From JADDRA01 sp035553895 (GTDB lineage: Bacteria > Actinomycetota > Acidimicrobiia > Acidimicrobiales > CADCSY01), in NCBI GenBank assembly GCA_035553895.1, contig DATMJI010000134.1:1-9369 (forward strand): a stretch of DNA of 9,369 bases, written 5' to 3'. Of this stretch, positions 1-6,777 are shown piece after piece. The position numbers and the translations under genes are program-made. A model generated the notes under the pieces. It saw nothing but the letters and a program-made list of their open reading frames with translations. It was not told where the DNA came from and made no database searches. Position 1 is the stretch's first letter; the number at the start of each line of letters is the position of its first letter.

Positions 1-53
1 GCCGTGCCGCCGTGCTGCCGCGACGCCGCGGCGGAGCGCAGGAGGGCGCGCCG
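1..53. other. Left-edge stretch with a small GC hairpin
   Basis: These 53 bases lie downstream of the phosphoesterase stop codon. They contain a 6-bp inverted repeat, gccgcg at 17-22 and cgcggc at 27-32, with a 4-base loop. No run of T follows on either strand, so it is at best a weak terminator and may be chance in DNA this GC-rich. An open frame runs through in plus frame 1, but nothing recognisable is encoded. Confidence 0.25.
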
Positions 54-965
54 TCAGGTGCCGAGGGTGAACTGGTCGAAGACCCGGCCCTGCTGGTCGA
101 TGGCCCGCACGTCGAGTCGGGTGGCGTCGCCGGCGATCTCCACGAAGTGCAAGATCGAGGTCGCCATCGCGGTGAAGTCGGCCGTGCCGGTCGGGCGCAG
201 CTTGGCCGCACCCCCGGAGACGATGTAGGTGACCCCGTCGACGACCTGGCTGCGCTGGTAGTCGTGGTCGTGACCGGCGAGCACGAGCTCCACGCCGAGG
301 CGCCGGTAGCGGGGGACCAGGTGCTCCTGGGAGGCTCGGTCGCTCCCGTGGTAGCCGGCCGAGTAGGGCGGGTGGTGTTGGATGACCACCGTCCACGGGA
401 CATCGTCCTCGGCCAGGACGCTGTCGAGCCACGCCAACTGCTCGGGATCGCCGGCCCGGGTGGAGTCGACCACCACCACCCGCACGGGACCGAAGCGTCG
501 CTGGTACCAGCGGCCGGGCAGGCCGAGGGCCTTGAGCTCGGGCTCGCCGTCGCCGGTGCGTACGTCGTGGTTGCCCAGCGCCGCCACCAGCTCGGTGGGT
601 CCGTCGAGCACCGCAGCGAACGGGTCCAGCACCCGGGCCTGAGCCAGCTCCGGCTGGCCGGCGGGGTAGATGTTGTCACCGAGCAACAGCAGGGCGTCGA
701 GCTCCTGGCCCTGCTCCAGCGCATCCATGGCCGCGGCGGTGGCGTACTCGGCCCGGCCGCCGGTACCGACGTCGCCGGCGACGGCCAGGCGCACCTCGAC
801 CGGGCCCGGCGCATCGGGGTAGGGCCACGACACTGGGGGCGCCGCCTCCCGGGATCCGCCCCCGCCGCCCAGCGGCCATGCCCAGGCGAGGACGAGGCCG
901 ACGGCCAGGAGCGCCAGGGCCACCACCGCGGCACCCACCACTCTGAAGACCAGCGGGCCCGGCAT
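54..965 (-). CDS. Membrane-anchored purple acid phosphatase-like metallophosphoesterase
   Basis: A 303-residue protein of the calcineurin-like metallophosphoesterase superfamily, predicted to hydrolyse phosphate esters outside the membrane with a two-metal centre. All five purple acid phosphatase motifs are visible in order: GDVG (64-67), GDNIY (96-100, with Y100 in the place of the iron-binding tyrosine), GNHD (131-134), VIQH (194-197) and GHDH (231-234). The first motif is GDxG, as in purple acid phosphatases, rather than the GDxH of many other family members. A hydrophobic segment at about 8-30, followed by a Gly-rich linker, looks like a signal anchor. The ATG at 965 is chosen because it directly precedes this segment; longer in-frame starts run into the divergent gene. 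There is no Shine-Dalgarno sequence before it, but a -10-like TAGCCT lies 8 bases upstream, suggesting a leaderless or nearly leaderless mRNA. The substrate is unknown; phosphomonoesters or nucleotides are possible. Confidence 0.88.
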   Translation of the reverse strand: MPGPLVFRVVGAAVVALALLAVGLVLAWAWPLGGGGGSREAAPPVSWPYPDAPGPVEVRLAVAGDVGTGGRAEYATAAAMDALEQGQELDALLLLGDNIYPAGQPELAQARVLDPFAAVLDGPTELVAALGNHDVRTGDGEPELKALGLPGRWYQRRFGPVRVVVVDSTRAGDPEQLAWLDSVLAEDDVPWTVVIQHHPPYSAGYHGSDRASQEHLVPRYRRLGVELVLAGHDHDYQRSQVVDGVTYIVSGGAAKLRPTGTADFTAMATSILHFVEIAGDATRLDVRAIDQQGRVFDQFTLGT

Positions 966-973
966 CGCCGCAC

Positions 974-979
974 AGGCTA
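974..979 (-). promoter_or_regulatory. -10-like element for the phosphoesterase gene
   Basis: TAGCCT, read on the minus strand, fits the actinobacterial TANNNT -10 consensus and ends 8 bases before the ATG at 965. With no ribosome binding site in between, the simplest reading is transcription starting at or within a base or two of the start codon. No convincing -35 element is visible. Confidence 0.45.
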
Positions 980-1034
980 GAAAGAACCCGGCGCCGCCGG
1001 CGCCGCCCCGGGAACCGACCCTGCTGGCCGCCGC

Positions 1035-1062
1035 CCACCTGCCGGAGGTGGCTACCCTCCGG
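1035..1062 (+). promoter_or_regulatory. Overlapping dyads and -10 box before the AfsR-like gene
   Basis: Two hyphenated palindromes share bases. The first pairs ccacct (1035-1040) with aggtgg (1046-1051). The second pairs ccggagg (1042-1048) with cctccgg (1056-1062). The second encloses a -10-like TACCCT at 1053-1058. Transcription from this box would start near 1065, leaving a leader of only about 9 bases that carries the GGAGG ribosome binding site (1065-1069) for the GTG at 1074. A repressor or autoregulator bound here would cover the promoter. The operator role is inferred from position and symmetry. Confidence 0.4.
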
Positions 1063-1073
1063 GCGGAGGCACC

Positions 1074-4000
1074 GTGGAGATCCGGATGTTCGGCCCGCTG
1101 GAGGTGATCGACGGTGACGCCGCCGTGGCCGTCGCCGGGCCGGGCGAGCGGGCGCTGCTGGCCCGCCTGGCCTGCTCGGCCGGCCGGGTCGTGTCCAGCC
1201 AACGCCTGGTCGACGACCTCTGGGGCGAGGACCTGCCGGCCAACCCCACCGGTGCCCTCCAGGTGCGGGTCTCCAAACTACGCCGCCAGGTCGGTGGCGC
1301 CGTGCGCACCACGGCACCGGGCTACCTCCTCGATGTCCCCGCCGACGGCGTCGACACCCTCCGCTTCGATCGGCTGCTGGCCGCCGGGCGCCGCCCCGAG
1401 GCGCTGGCCCTGTACCGGGGCCAGCCCCTCGCCGAGTTCCAGGCCCTCGCCTGGGCCCGCCTGGAAGCTACCCGCCTGGAGGAACGCCATCTGGCCGCCG
1501 TGGAGGACGAGCTCGACCATCGTCTTGCCGCCGGCGGCGACCCCGGGCTGGTCAGCGAGCTCGAGGCCCTCGTCGGCACCCACCCCCTGCGGGAGCGCCT
1601 CCGGGGCCAGCTCATGATCGCCCTCTACCGCAGCGACCGCAGCGCCGACGCCCTCGAGTGCTACCAAGATGGCCGCCGCCGCTTACGGGACGACCTCGGA
1701 CTCGACCCCTCGCCGTCGCTGCAACGCCTGGAGCGGGCCATCCTGCGCCGAGACCCGTCTCTGGAGCGACCTCGCTACCACCGGGAAGGCACGGCCACCC
1801 TCCCCACCCGCCTCAGCTCCTTCGTCGGGCGAGACGGTGCCCTCCGCCAGGTTGCCGACAGCTTGGACCGGCACCGGCTGGTCACCCTGGTGGGCCCGGG
1901 CGGCGTGGGAAAGACCTCCCTGGCGGTGGAGGCCGCCGCCACCCATCCGGTGACGGATGGCACCTACTTCGTGGCCCTGGCCGGGCTGAGCGACCCCGCC
2001 GCCGTGGCCCCGGCCGTGGCCTGCGTCCTGGGCATCGCCGATCCGGGACCAGGACCAGCCGGTCAAACGCTCGGCCGGGCCCTGGCCCATCGCCAGGTGC
2101 TGGTGGTGATCGACAACTGCGAGCACTTGGTGGAGGCGTGCGCCCGCCTGGTCGAAGAGCTCCTCACCACCTCCGCTGGCACCCGCATCCTGGCGACCAG
2201 CCGGGAGCCGCTGGACGTGGCCGGCGAGGCCCAGCTCCCCGTTCCCCCGCTCGATACCGACGACGCCGTGGCCCTCTTCGCCGATCGGGCCCGCCTGGTC
2301 GATCCCGCCTTCTCCCTCGAGAGCGACGGGGACGGCGTCCGGGCCGTCTGCGAGCGACTCGACGGCATCCCCCTCGCCATCGAGCTGGCCGCCGGATGGG
2401 TCCGCAGCATGCCGGTGGCCGACCTGGCCGAGCGCCTCGAAGGAGACCTCCGCCTACTCAGCGGTGGTCGCCGGACTGCCGAGGCCCGCCACCGGACCCT
2501 GCGGGCCACCATCGACTGGAGCCACGACCGGCTGGACCGGCGCCAGCAGTCGCTGTTGCGCCGGCTCTCGGTCTTCCGGGGGGGCTGGACGGTGGGCGCC
2601 GCCGAGGCGGTGGCGGCCGGTGCCGAGGTCGCCGCCGGGGAGGTGCTCGAGCTGCTGGCCGGCCTGGTCGACCGCTCCCTGGTGGTGGCCCACCACGGCC
2701 GCTTCCGCCTGCTCGAGACCATCCGCCACTACGCCACCGAGCGGCTGGACCGGGCGGGGGAGGGCGAGGAGGTGCGGGAGCGCCACGCCCGGTACTTCCT
2801 CGCCCTGGCCGAAGAGGCCGACGCCGCCGTGCGGGGCCCGCAGCAGGCTCGATGGCTGGCCCGCCTGCGCGCCGAGGACGACAACCTGGGCGCCGCACTG
2901 GCCTGGTGCCGGGAGGGGCCGCCGCGGCGGCGGGCGCTCGGGCTGCGCCTGGCCGGTGCCCTCGGGTGGTACTGGTACCTCGGTCGCCAGATCGACGGCC
3001 GCCGGGAGCTGGCGGCGACGCTCAGCCAGGACACCGCCGCCACTGACGGCCAGCGGGCCCGGGCCCTCTTGGCCCTGTCCCTGGCCTTGCGCCCGGCGGG
3101 CTGCATCGTGCACCCCAGCCCCGACGCCGCCGAGGCCGCCCGCCAGAGCCTGGCCCTTGTCGACGGCGATACCCCGGCGGCGGCCCTTGGCCGCTTGCTG
3201 GTGGCGGTCGAGGCGGTAGCCGGGATCGACGTCGCCGCCCACCTCGACGAGGTCGACCACGCCCGGCACCTGCTGCACCAGGCCGGGGACCGGTGGGGAA
3301 CGGCTCTGGCCGACTTCGTGGAGATGGAGATCCACCTCCACCACGGCGCCGAAGCCCGGGCCCTGCCCCTCGGCCAGGCTGCCGTCGCCGCCTTCACCCA
3401 GCTGGGCGACGACTGGGGCCGCTCGGCGGTGCCGCTGCACCTCGGTGCCGGCCTGCGCCGGGCCGGGCGCCCGGCTGACGCCGCCGAGGTGCTGCACCAG
3501 GCGCTGGCTGCCTGCCGGGAGGCGGGGTTGGCCAACAACGCCGCCCGCACCTACGCCGAGCTGGGCGGGGCCGCCGCCGACGCCGGCCACGTGGCCGAGG
3601 GTGAACGCTGGTTCGCCGAGTGCCAGCGCCTGGCCGCCGACCTGGGTGACGACACCCTGGCGTGCCTGGCTCTGCTCGGGCAGGGGACCCTCGCCCGCCT
3701 GGCCGGTGACCCCGCCGTGGCGGTGGAGCACTTCGCCACCGCCCACGCCCGGGCGATCGCTGCCGGGGTCGGCACCGCCGTCGACGCTGCCGTGGTGGGC
3801 CTGGCCGGCGCCCACCTCGACGCCGGCCGCCTGGACGACGCCGACGCCGTTCTCGCCGGGCGGCGAGACGCCGACACCCGGCCACCCAGCGAGGGAGGTC
3901 TCGCCGCCGGCATGCTGGAGCAACAGGCCCGGCTGGCCTGGCGCCGGGGGCAGGGCCGGCGGGCCCTCGGATTGCTCGACCAGGCCAGCGCCATCCGCCA

Positions 4001-4082
4001 CCAGGCCGGGCGACCCCGTTCGACCCTCGAGGCCCGGGATGCCGAGGAGGTCGCCCGGCCACCAGGAACGAGCCCCCAGTAG
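1074..4082 (+). CDS. AfsR/SARP-type transcriptional regulator with NB-ARC and TPR-like domains
   Basis: A 1002-residue cytoplasmic regulator, close to the 993 residues of Streptomyces coelicolor AfsR. Domains in order: an OmpR-type winged-helix DNA-binding domain at about 1-90 (starting EIRMFGPLEV); a bacterial transcriptional activation domain (BTAD) at about 94-230; an NB-ARC/STAND NTPase with P-loop GPGGVGKT at 274-281, Walker B LVVIDNCEH at 343-351, a LATSREPL motif at 373-380 and GIPLAIELAA at 431-440; a winged-helix-like segment to about 560; and a helical, TPR-like C-terminal half. Such proteins sense a signal through the TPR part, use ATP as a switch and activate target promoters. The GTG at 1074 is supported by GGAGG four bases upstream and by the family N-terminus. 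It carries an in-frame TTA codon at 1683-1685 (Leu204). It is divergent from the phosphoesterase. Its targets and signal cannot be read from sequence. Confidence 0.92.
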   Translation: MEIRMFGPLEVIDGDAAVAVAGPGERALLARLACSAGRVVSSQRLVDDLWGEDLPANPTGALQVRVSKLRRQVGGAVRTTAPGYLLDVPADGVDTLRFDRLLAAGRRPEALALYRGQPLAEFQALAWARLEATRLEERHLAAVEDELDHRLAAGGDPGLVSELEALVGTHPLRERLRGQLMIALYRSDRSADALECYQDGRRRLRDDLGLDPSPSLQRLERAILRRDPSLERPRYHREGTATLPTRLSSFVGRDGALRQVADSLDRHRLVTLVGPGGVGKTSLAVEAAATHPVTDGTYFVALAGLSDPAAVAPAVACVLGIADPGPGPAGQTLGRALAHRQVLVVIDNCEHLVEACARLVEELLTTSAGTRILATSREPLDVAGEAQLPVPPLDTDDAVALFADRARLVDPAFSLESDGDGVRAVCERLDGIPLAIELAAGWVRSMPVADLAERLEGDLRLLSGGRRTAEARHRTLRATIDWSHDRLDRRQQSLLRRLSVFRGGWTVGAAEAVAAGAEVAAGEVLELLAGLVDRSLVVAHHGRFRLLETIRHYATERLDRAGEGEEVRERHARYFLALAEEADAAVRGPQQARWLARLRAEDDNLGAALAWCREGPPRRRALGLRLAGALGWYWYLGRQIDGRRELAATLSQDTAATDGQRARALLALSLALRPAGCIVHPSPDAAEAARQSLALVDGDTPAAALGRLLVAVEAVAGIDVAAHLDEVDHARHLLHQAGDRWGTALADFVEMEIHLHHGAEARALPLGQAAVAAFTQLGDDWGRSAVPLHLGAGLRRAGRPADAAEVLHQALAACREAGLANNAARTYAELGGAAADAGHVAEGERWFAECQRLAADLGDDTLACLALLGQGTLARLAGDPAVAVEHFATAHARAIAAGVGTAVDAAVVGLAGAHLDAGRLDDADAVLAGRRDADTRPPSEGGLAAGMLEQQARLAWRRGQGRRALGLLDQASAIRHQAGRPRSTLEARDAEEVARPPGTSPQ

Positions 4083-4085
4083 GGG

Positions 4086-4098
4086 GCGCTTTCAGCGC
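4086..4098. terminator. Small hairpin at the convergent gene junction
   Basis: The AfsR-like gene ends at 4082 and the convergent cupredoxin gene ends at 4092, leaving 9 bases between stop codons. A 5-bp inverted repeat, gcgct (4086-4090) and agcgc (4094-4098), with a 3-base loop spans the junction and covers the cupredoxin stop. There is no T tract, so it is a weak candidate for termination in either direction. Confidence 0.25.
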
Positions 4099-4502
4099 AC
4101 CACGATGGCGATCTCCATGCCGGCGTTGCGGTGCCCGGGCACGGAACAGAAGCCGGTGTAGGTGCCGGGCTCGTCGATGACGAGGCTGCCGCCCACCGTC
4201 TCGCCCCCCCCGGCCGAGAGGTGGAAGTCCGCTTCTTCGACCGTGAGGTCGTGGAGAATCCCGGCCGAGGCCAAGACAATGTTCACCGGCTGGCCGGCGT
4301 CGATCTGCAGAGACGGGGGATCGTAGGCGAACGACGTGGCTTCCACCTCGAGGGTGGGGGCGCCGGGAATGGTCGGGGCGGCACCCCCGTGGTCGTCGTG
4401 TTCGGCACCCGGTCCTGCGGGTGCCGCCTGCTCGGTACTCGAGCACGCGCCCGGCAGGAGGCCGGCGGCCAGGACGGCGGAGATCAGCACAAGTCGCTTC
4501 AT
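4092..4502 (-). CDS. Type 1 copper cupredoxin lipoprotein
   Basis: A 136-residue exported copper protein. The N-terminus (MKRLVLISAVLAAGLLPGAC) is a bacterial signal peptide ending in a lipobox-like LPGAC with Cys20. Proline at -3 departs from the usual Leu-Ala/Ser-Gly/Ala-Cys pattern, so lipidation is likely but not certain. A His-containing low-complexity linker (HDDHGG, 35-40) leads to a cupredoxin domain at about 50-136. The type 1 copper ligands are all present: His84, Cys119, His124 and Met129, the last three in the plastocyanin-like pattern C-x4-H-x4-M. The ATG overlaps the ATPase stop as ATGA, and a GAGGA ribosome binding site sits four bases upstream inside the ATPase gene, so the two are translationally coupled. 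It probably accepts or buffers exported copper outside the membrane, as proposed for CopI-type cupredoxins; an electron-transfer role cannot be excluded. Confidence 0.88.
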   Translation of the reverse strand: MKRLVLISAVLAAGLLPGACSSTEQAAPAGPGAEHDDHGGAAPTIPGAPTLEVEATSFAYDPPSLQIDAGQPVNIVLASAGILHDLTVEEADFHLSAGGGETVGGSLVIDEPGTYTGFCSVPGHRNAGMEIAIVVR

Positions 4503-6625
4503 CGCTTCCTCTCGTGGCTCGTGGGCGGGCGGGACTCCCCTGACGAGTCCCGCTCATGGCGGTGCAGGTCGAGGCGCCGGAGCAACTGGGCGTTGGCGGC
4601 CACGACGACCGTCGAGACGGACATGAGGACGGCTCCCACTGCGGGCGGCAGGGCAACACCGGCCCAACTCATCGCCCCGGCCGCCAGGGGGATGGCGGCC
4701 AGGTTGTAGCCGGCGGCCCACACCAGGTTCTGGGTCATCTTGCGATAGCTGGCCCGGGAGAGCTCGATCACCGACAGCACCGCTCGGGGATCGTCTGACG
4801 CCAGGACCACGCCAGCCGACTCGATGGCCACGTCGGTTCCCGCCCCGATGGCGAGCCCCACGTCGGCCCGGGCCAGCGCCGGGGCGTCGTTCACCCCGTC
4901 CCCCACCATAGCCACCCGGTGGCCCCGTGCCTGCAGAGCGGCGACGGCGGCGTCCTTGTCGCCGGGCAAGACCTCGGCCAGGACCTCGTCGATGCCCAGC
5001 TCGTCGCCTACGGCACCGGCTACGGCCTGGGCGTCTCCGGTCAACATCACCACCCGGACGCCCAGCCGGTGCAGGCCTTCGACCGCAGGGCGCGACTCCG
5101 CCCGGATCTCGTCGTCGAGGACCAGGGCACCGACCACGGCCCCGTCGCGGACCACGCTGAGCACGGCCGCGCCGCGTGCGGCCCACTGCGCCGATCTCCG
5201 GCGGAGATCCTCGGGCACGCTCAGGCCGAAGGCCCGCAGCAGGGCCGGACCACCGACCGACACCTGGGCTCCTTCGACCGTGGCGGTGACCCCCCGGCCG
5301 GGAAGCGACCGTGCTCCCGTGGCCTGGGGGACGGGGCCTCGCCGGAGCGCTTCGGCCACGATCGCTCGGGCCAGCGGGTGCTCGCTGTCGGCCTCGACGG
5401 CCCCGGCCAGAGCCAGAACGGCGTCGGTATCGTCGTCGACGGCGAGGACGTGGCGCACGACATGGCGCCCGGCGGTGAGGGTTCCCGTCTTGTCGAACAG
5501 CACGGTGTCGACCTGGCGCATGCGCTCGAGGGCGAGGCGGTCCTTGACGAGGATGCCGTTGCGGGCCGACATGGCGGTGGCGATGGAGGTGACGAGGGGA
5601 ATGGCCAGGCCCAGGGCATGGGGGCAGGCGATGACCAGGACGGTCACCGTGTTGGTGACGGCCCGTTCGGGCTCGCCGAGCGACAGCCAGCTCACCAGGG
5701 TGAGCCCTCCGGCAGCGGCGGCCACGTAGAACAGCAGGGCCGCCGCCCGGTCGGCCAGGACCTGAGCCCGGCTCCGGGTGGCCTGGGCGTCGGCGACCAT
5801 CCGCTGGATGCCGGCCAGTGCCGTGTCCTGGCCCACGGCCACGACCCGGATGCGCACCGAGGAGTCGGTGGCCACGGTGCCGGCCACCACCTCGTCGCCA
5901 GGGGACTTGGACACGGGCTTGGACTCGCCGGTGACCAGGGACTCGTCGAGCTCGGCGTCGCCCTCGACGACGACGCCGTCGGCCGGAACCCGCCCCCCGG
6001 GGCGCACCAGGACCAGGTCTCCGGGACGGAGCTCGGCGATGGACACCAGCTCGGAGCCCGACGCCCCGCCCAGGCGCTCGGCCTGATCGGGCAGGAGCTC
6101 GGCCAGGGCGGCCAAGGCGCCCTCGGCCTGGCCGATGGCCCGCATCTCCAGCCAGTGCCCGAGCAGCATGATGGTTACCAGCAGGGCCAGCTCCCACCAG
6201 AAGTCGAGGTCGTCCAGCCAGCCCAGGGACGTGCCCGCCGAGGCCACGAAGGCGACGCTGATGGCCAGGCCGATCAACAGCATCATGCCCGGACGCCGGG
6301 CGGCGGCTTCGCGCCGGGCCCCACTGAGGAAGGGCCAGCCGCCCCACGCATAGATGATCGACCCGAGCACCGGGGCGATCCAGGCCGAACCGGGGACGTC
6401 GAAGCGGAAGCCGAACCACATCTGGATCATGGGGCTGGTAGCCACCACGGGGACGCTCAGGGCGAGGGTCACCCAGAAGCGTCGCCGGAACATGGCGGCG
6501 TGATCGCCACTGTGGTGGTCACCGGAGTGCTCACCGGTTGCGCAGCGGTTGGGGGGCGGCCGGTGGTCAGCCGGATGCGGGACGGTCGGGCCCTCAGGCC
6601 CCGGACGGGTGAGCTGGGTGGTCAT
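4499..6625 (-). CDS. copB: CopB-type copper-translocating P1B ATPase
   Basis: A 708-residue membrane pump that exports copper (or silver) using ATP. Visible motifs: actuator TGES (232-235), the TM6 metal site CPH (334-336), phosphorylation site DKTGT (378-382, Asp378), the P1B HP dipeptide (416-417), MLTGD (527-531) and hinge GDGVND (575-580). CPH rather than CPC, and TM8 residues MSVSTVVVAANA, mark the P1B-3/CopB subgroup. Eight membrane segments fit at about 49-70, 81-100, 114-135, 142-161, 295-314, 322-349, 634-653 and 657-682. There is no CxxC heavy-metal domain; instead the N-terminus is His-rich (H17, H21, H33, H37, H38, H42), typical of CopB. The ATG at 6625 is chosen over a longer in-frame start because AGGAGA lies about 8 bases upstream and the extension is low-complexity Arg/Gly sequence overlapping the repeats. 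The stop overlaps the cupredoxin start by 4 bp. P1B-3 pumps are associated with Cu(II)/Cu(I) and Ag(I); which one applies is not visible. Confidence 0.94.
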   Translation of the reverse strand: MTTQLTRPGPEGPTVPHPADHRPPPNRCATGEHSGDHHSGDHAAMFRRRFWVTLALSVPVVATSPMIQMWFGFRFDVPGSAWIAPVLGSIIYAWGGWPFLSGARREAAARRPGMMLLIGLAISVAFVASAGTSLGWLDDLDFWWELALLVTIMLLGHWLEMRAIGQAEGALAALAELLPDQAERLGGASGSELVSIAELRPGDLVLVRPGGRVPADGVVVEGDAELDESLVTGESKPVSKSPGDEVVAGTVATDSSVRIRVVAVGQDTALAGIQRMVADAQATRSRAQVLADRAAALLFYVAAAAGGLTLVSWLSLGEPERAVTNTVTVLVIACPHALGLAIPLVTSIATAMSARNGILVKDRLALERMRQVDTVLFDKTGTLTAGRHVVRHVLAVDDDTDAVLALAGAVEADSEHPLARAIVAEALRRGPVPQATGARSLPGRGVTATVEGAQVSVGGPALLRAFGLSVPEDLRRRSAQWAARGAAVLSVVRDGAVVGALVLDDEIRAESRPAVEGLHRLGVRVVMLTGDAQAVAGAVGDELGIDEVLAEVLPGDKDAAVAALQARGHRVAMVGDGVNDAPALARADVGLAIGAGTDVAIESAGVVLASDDPRAVLSVIELSRASYRKMTQNLVWAAGYNLAAIPLAAGAMSWAGVALPPAVGAVLMSVSTVVVAANAQLLRRLDLHRHERDSSGESRPPTSHERKR
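4503..4512 (-). promoter_or_regulatory. Ribosome binding site of the cupredoxin gene, inside the ATPase gene
   Basis: The minus-strand sequence agaggaagcg immediately precedes the ATG at 4502, placing GAGGA four bases from the start. Together with the ATGA stop/start overlap at 4499-4502, it supports this start and permits both re-initiation and direct initiation. Confidence 0.6.
4529..4553 (-). other. Hairpin in the last codons of the copper ATPase gene
   Basis: A perfect 8-bp inverted repeat, gcgggact (4529-4536) and agtcccgc (4546-4553), has a 9-base loop and lies about 27 bases before the cupredoxin start in the shared mRNA. It sits in the poorly conserved C-terminal tail of the ATPase, where coding constraint is low. 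It could stabilise or be cleaved in the dicistronic transcript, adjusting the ratio of the two proteins. Function is inferred. Confidence 0.35.
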
Positions 6626-6632
6626 GGTCGGG

Positions 6633-6640
6633 TCTCCTCT
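6633..6640 (-). promoter_or_regulatory. Ribosome binding site of the copper ATPase
   Basis: Minus-strand agaggaga lies 7 bases before the ATG at 6625, a normal Shine-Dalgarno position. It decides the start against the longer in-frame alternative beginning at 6898, which would also overlap the release factor gene. Confidence 0.7.
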
Positions 6641-6661
6641 CGGTGCACCGGCCCGGGGCCG

Positions 6662-6690
6662 GGGTGGCGGCGGTAGCCACGCCGACACCC
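6662..6690 (-). promoter_or_regulatory. Near-perfect dyad just upstream of the copper ATPase
   Basis: The arms gggtggcggcg (6662-6672) and cgccgacaccc (6680-6690) match at 10 of 11 positions around a 7-base centre; a nested pair gtggc (6664-6668) and gccac (6676-6680) is an alternative. On the minus strand it ends 22 bases before the ribosome binding site. It could be a metal-responsive operator or a leader hairpin. I do not see a standard CsoR operator in it, so the regulator is unknown. Confidence 0.35.
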
Positions 6691-6701
6691 TCGACGCCCG
6701 T

Positions 6702-6767
6702 CCTTTCGACCACCTTTCGACCGCCTTTCCGCCGCCTTTCCGCCTCCTCTCCGATCCCTCCGACCCG
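6702..6767. repeat. Six-unit 11-bp tandem repeat
   Basis: Six consecutive 11-base units begin at 6702, 6713, 6724, 6735, 6746 and 6757. Units 1-4 are cctttcgacca, cctttcgaccg, cctttccgccg and cctttccgcct. Unit 5 (cctctccgatc) and unit 6 (cctccgacccg) are degenerate. On the minus strand, the sense of the flanking genes, each of units 1-4 ends in gaaagg. The period is not a multiple of three, so it is not a protein repeat, and it is close to one DNA turn, so equivalent bases face the same side of the helix. It lies between the release factor gene and the copper ATPase. It may be phased regulator sites or simple slippage. Confidence 0.75.
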
Positions 6768-6777
6768 CCAACCACCC

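Noticed and set aside
12..980. Long open frame on the plus strand opposite the phosphoesterase
   Set aside because: It is antisense to a gene with five ordered catalytic motifs, has low-complexity Gly/His/Val-rich composition and matches no family; typical of GC-rich antisense frames.
966..1202. N-terminal extension of the phosphoesterase to 1202
   Set aside because: It would overlap the start of the AfsR-like gene by more than 100 bases and place non-hydrophobic sequence before a clear signal anchor.
2454..4001. 515-codon open frame on the minus strand opposite the AfsR-like gene
   Set aside because: The composition is rich in Gly, Pro and Gln with no domain pattern, while the plus strand encodes recognisable NTPase and TPR-like sequence throughout.
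4919..6676. 585-codon open frame on the plus strand opposite the copper ATPase
   Set aside because: Antisense to a complete P-type ATPase; its Gly/His/Asp-rich sequence shows no recognisable fold and there is no convincing ribosome binding site.
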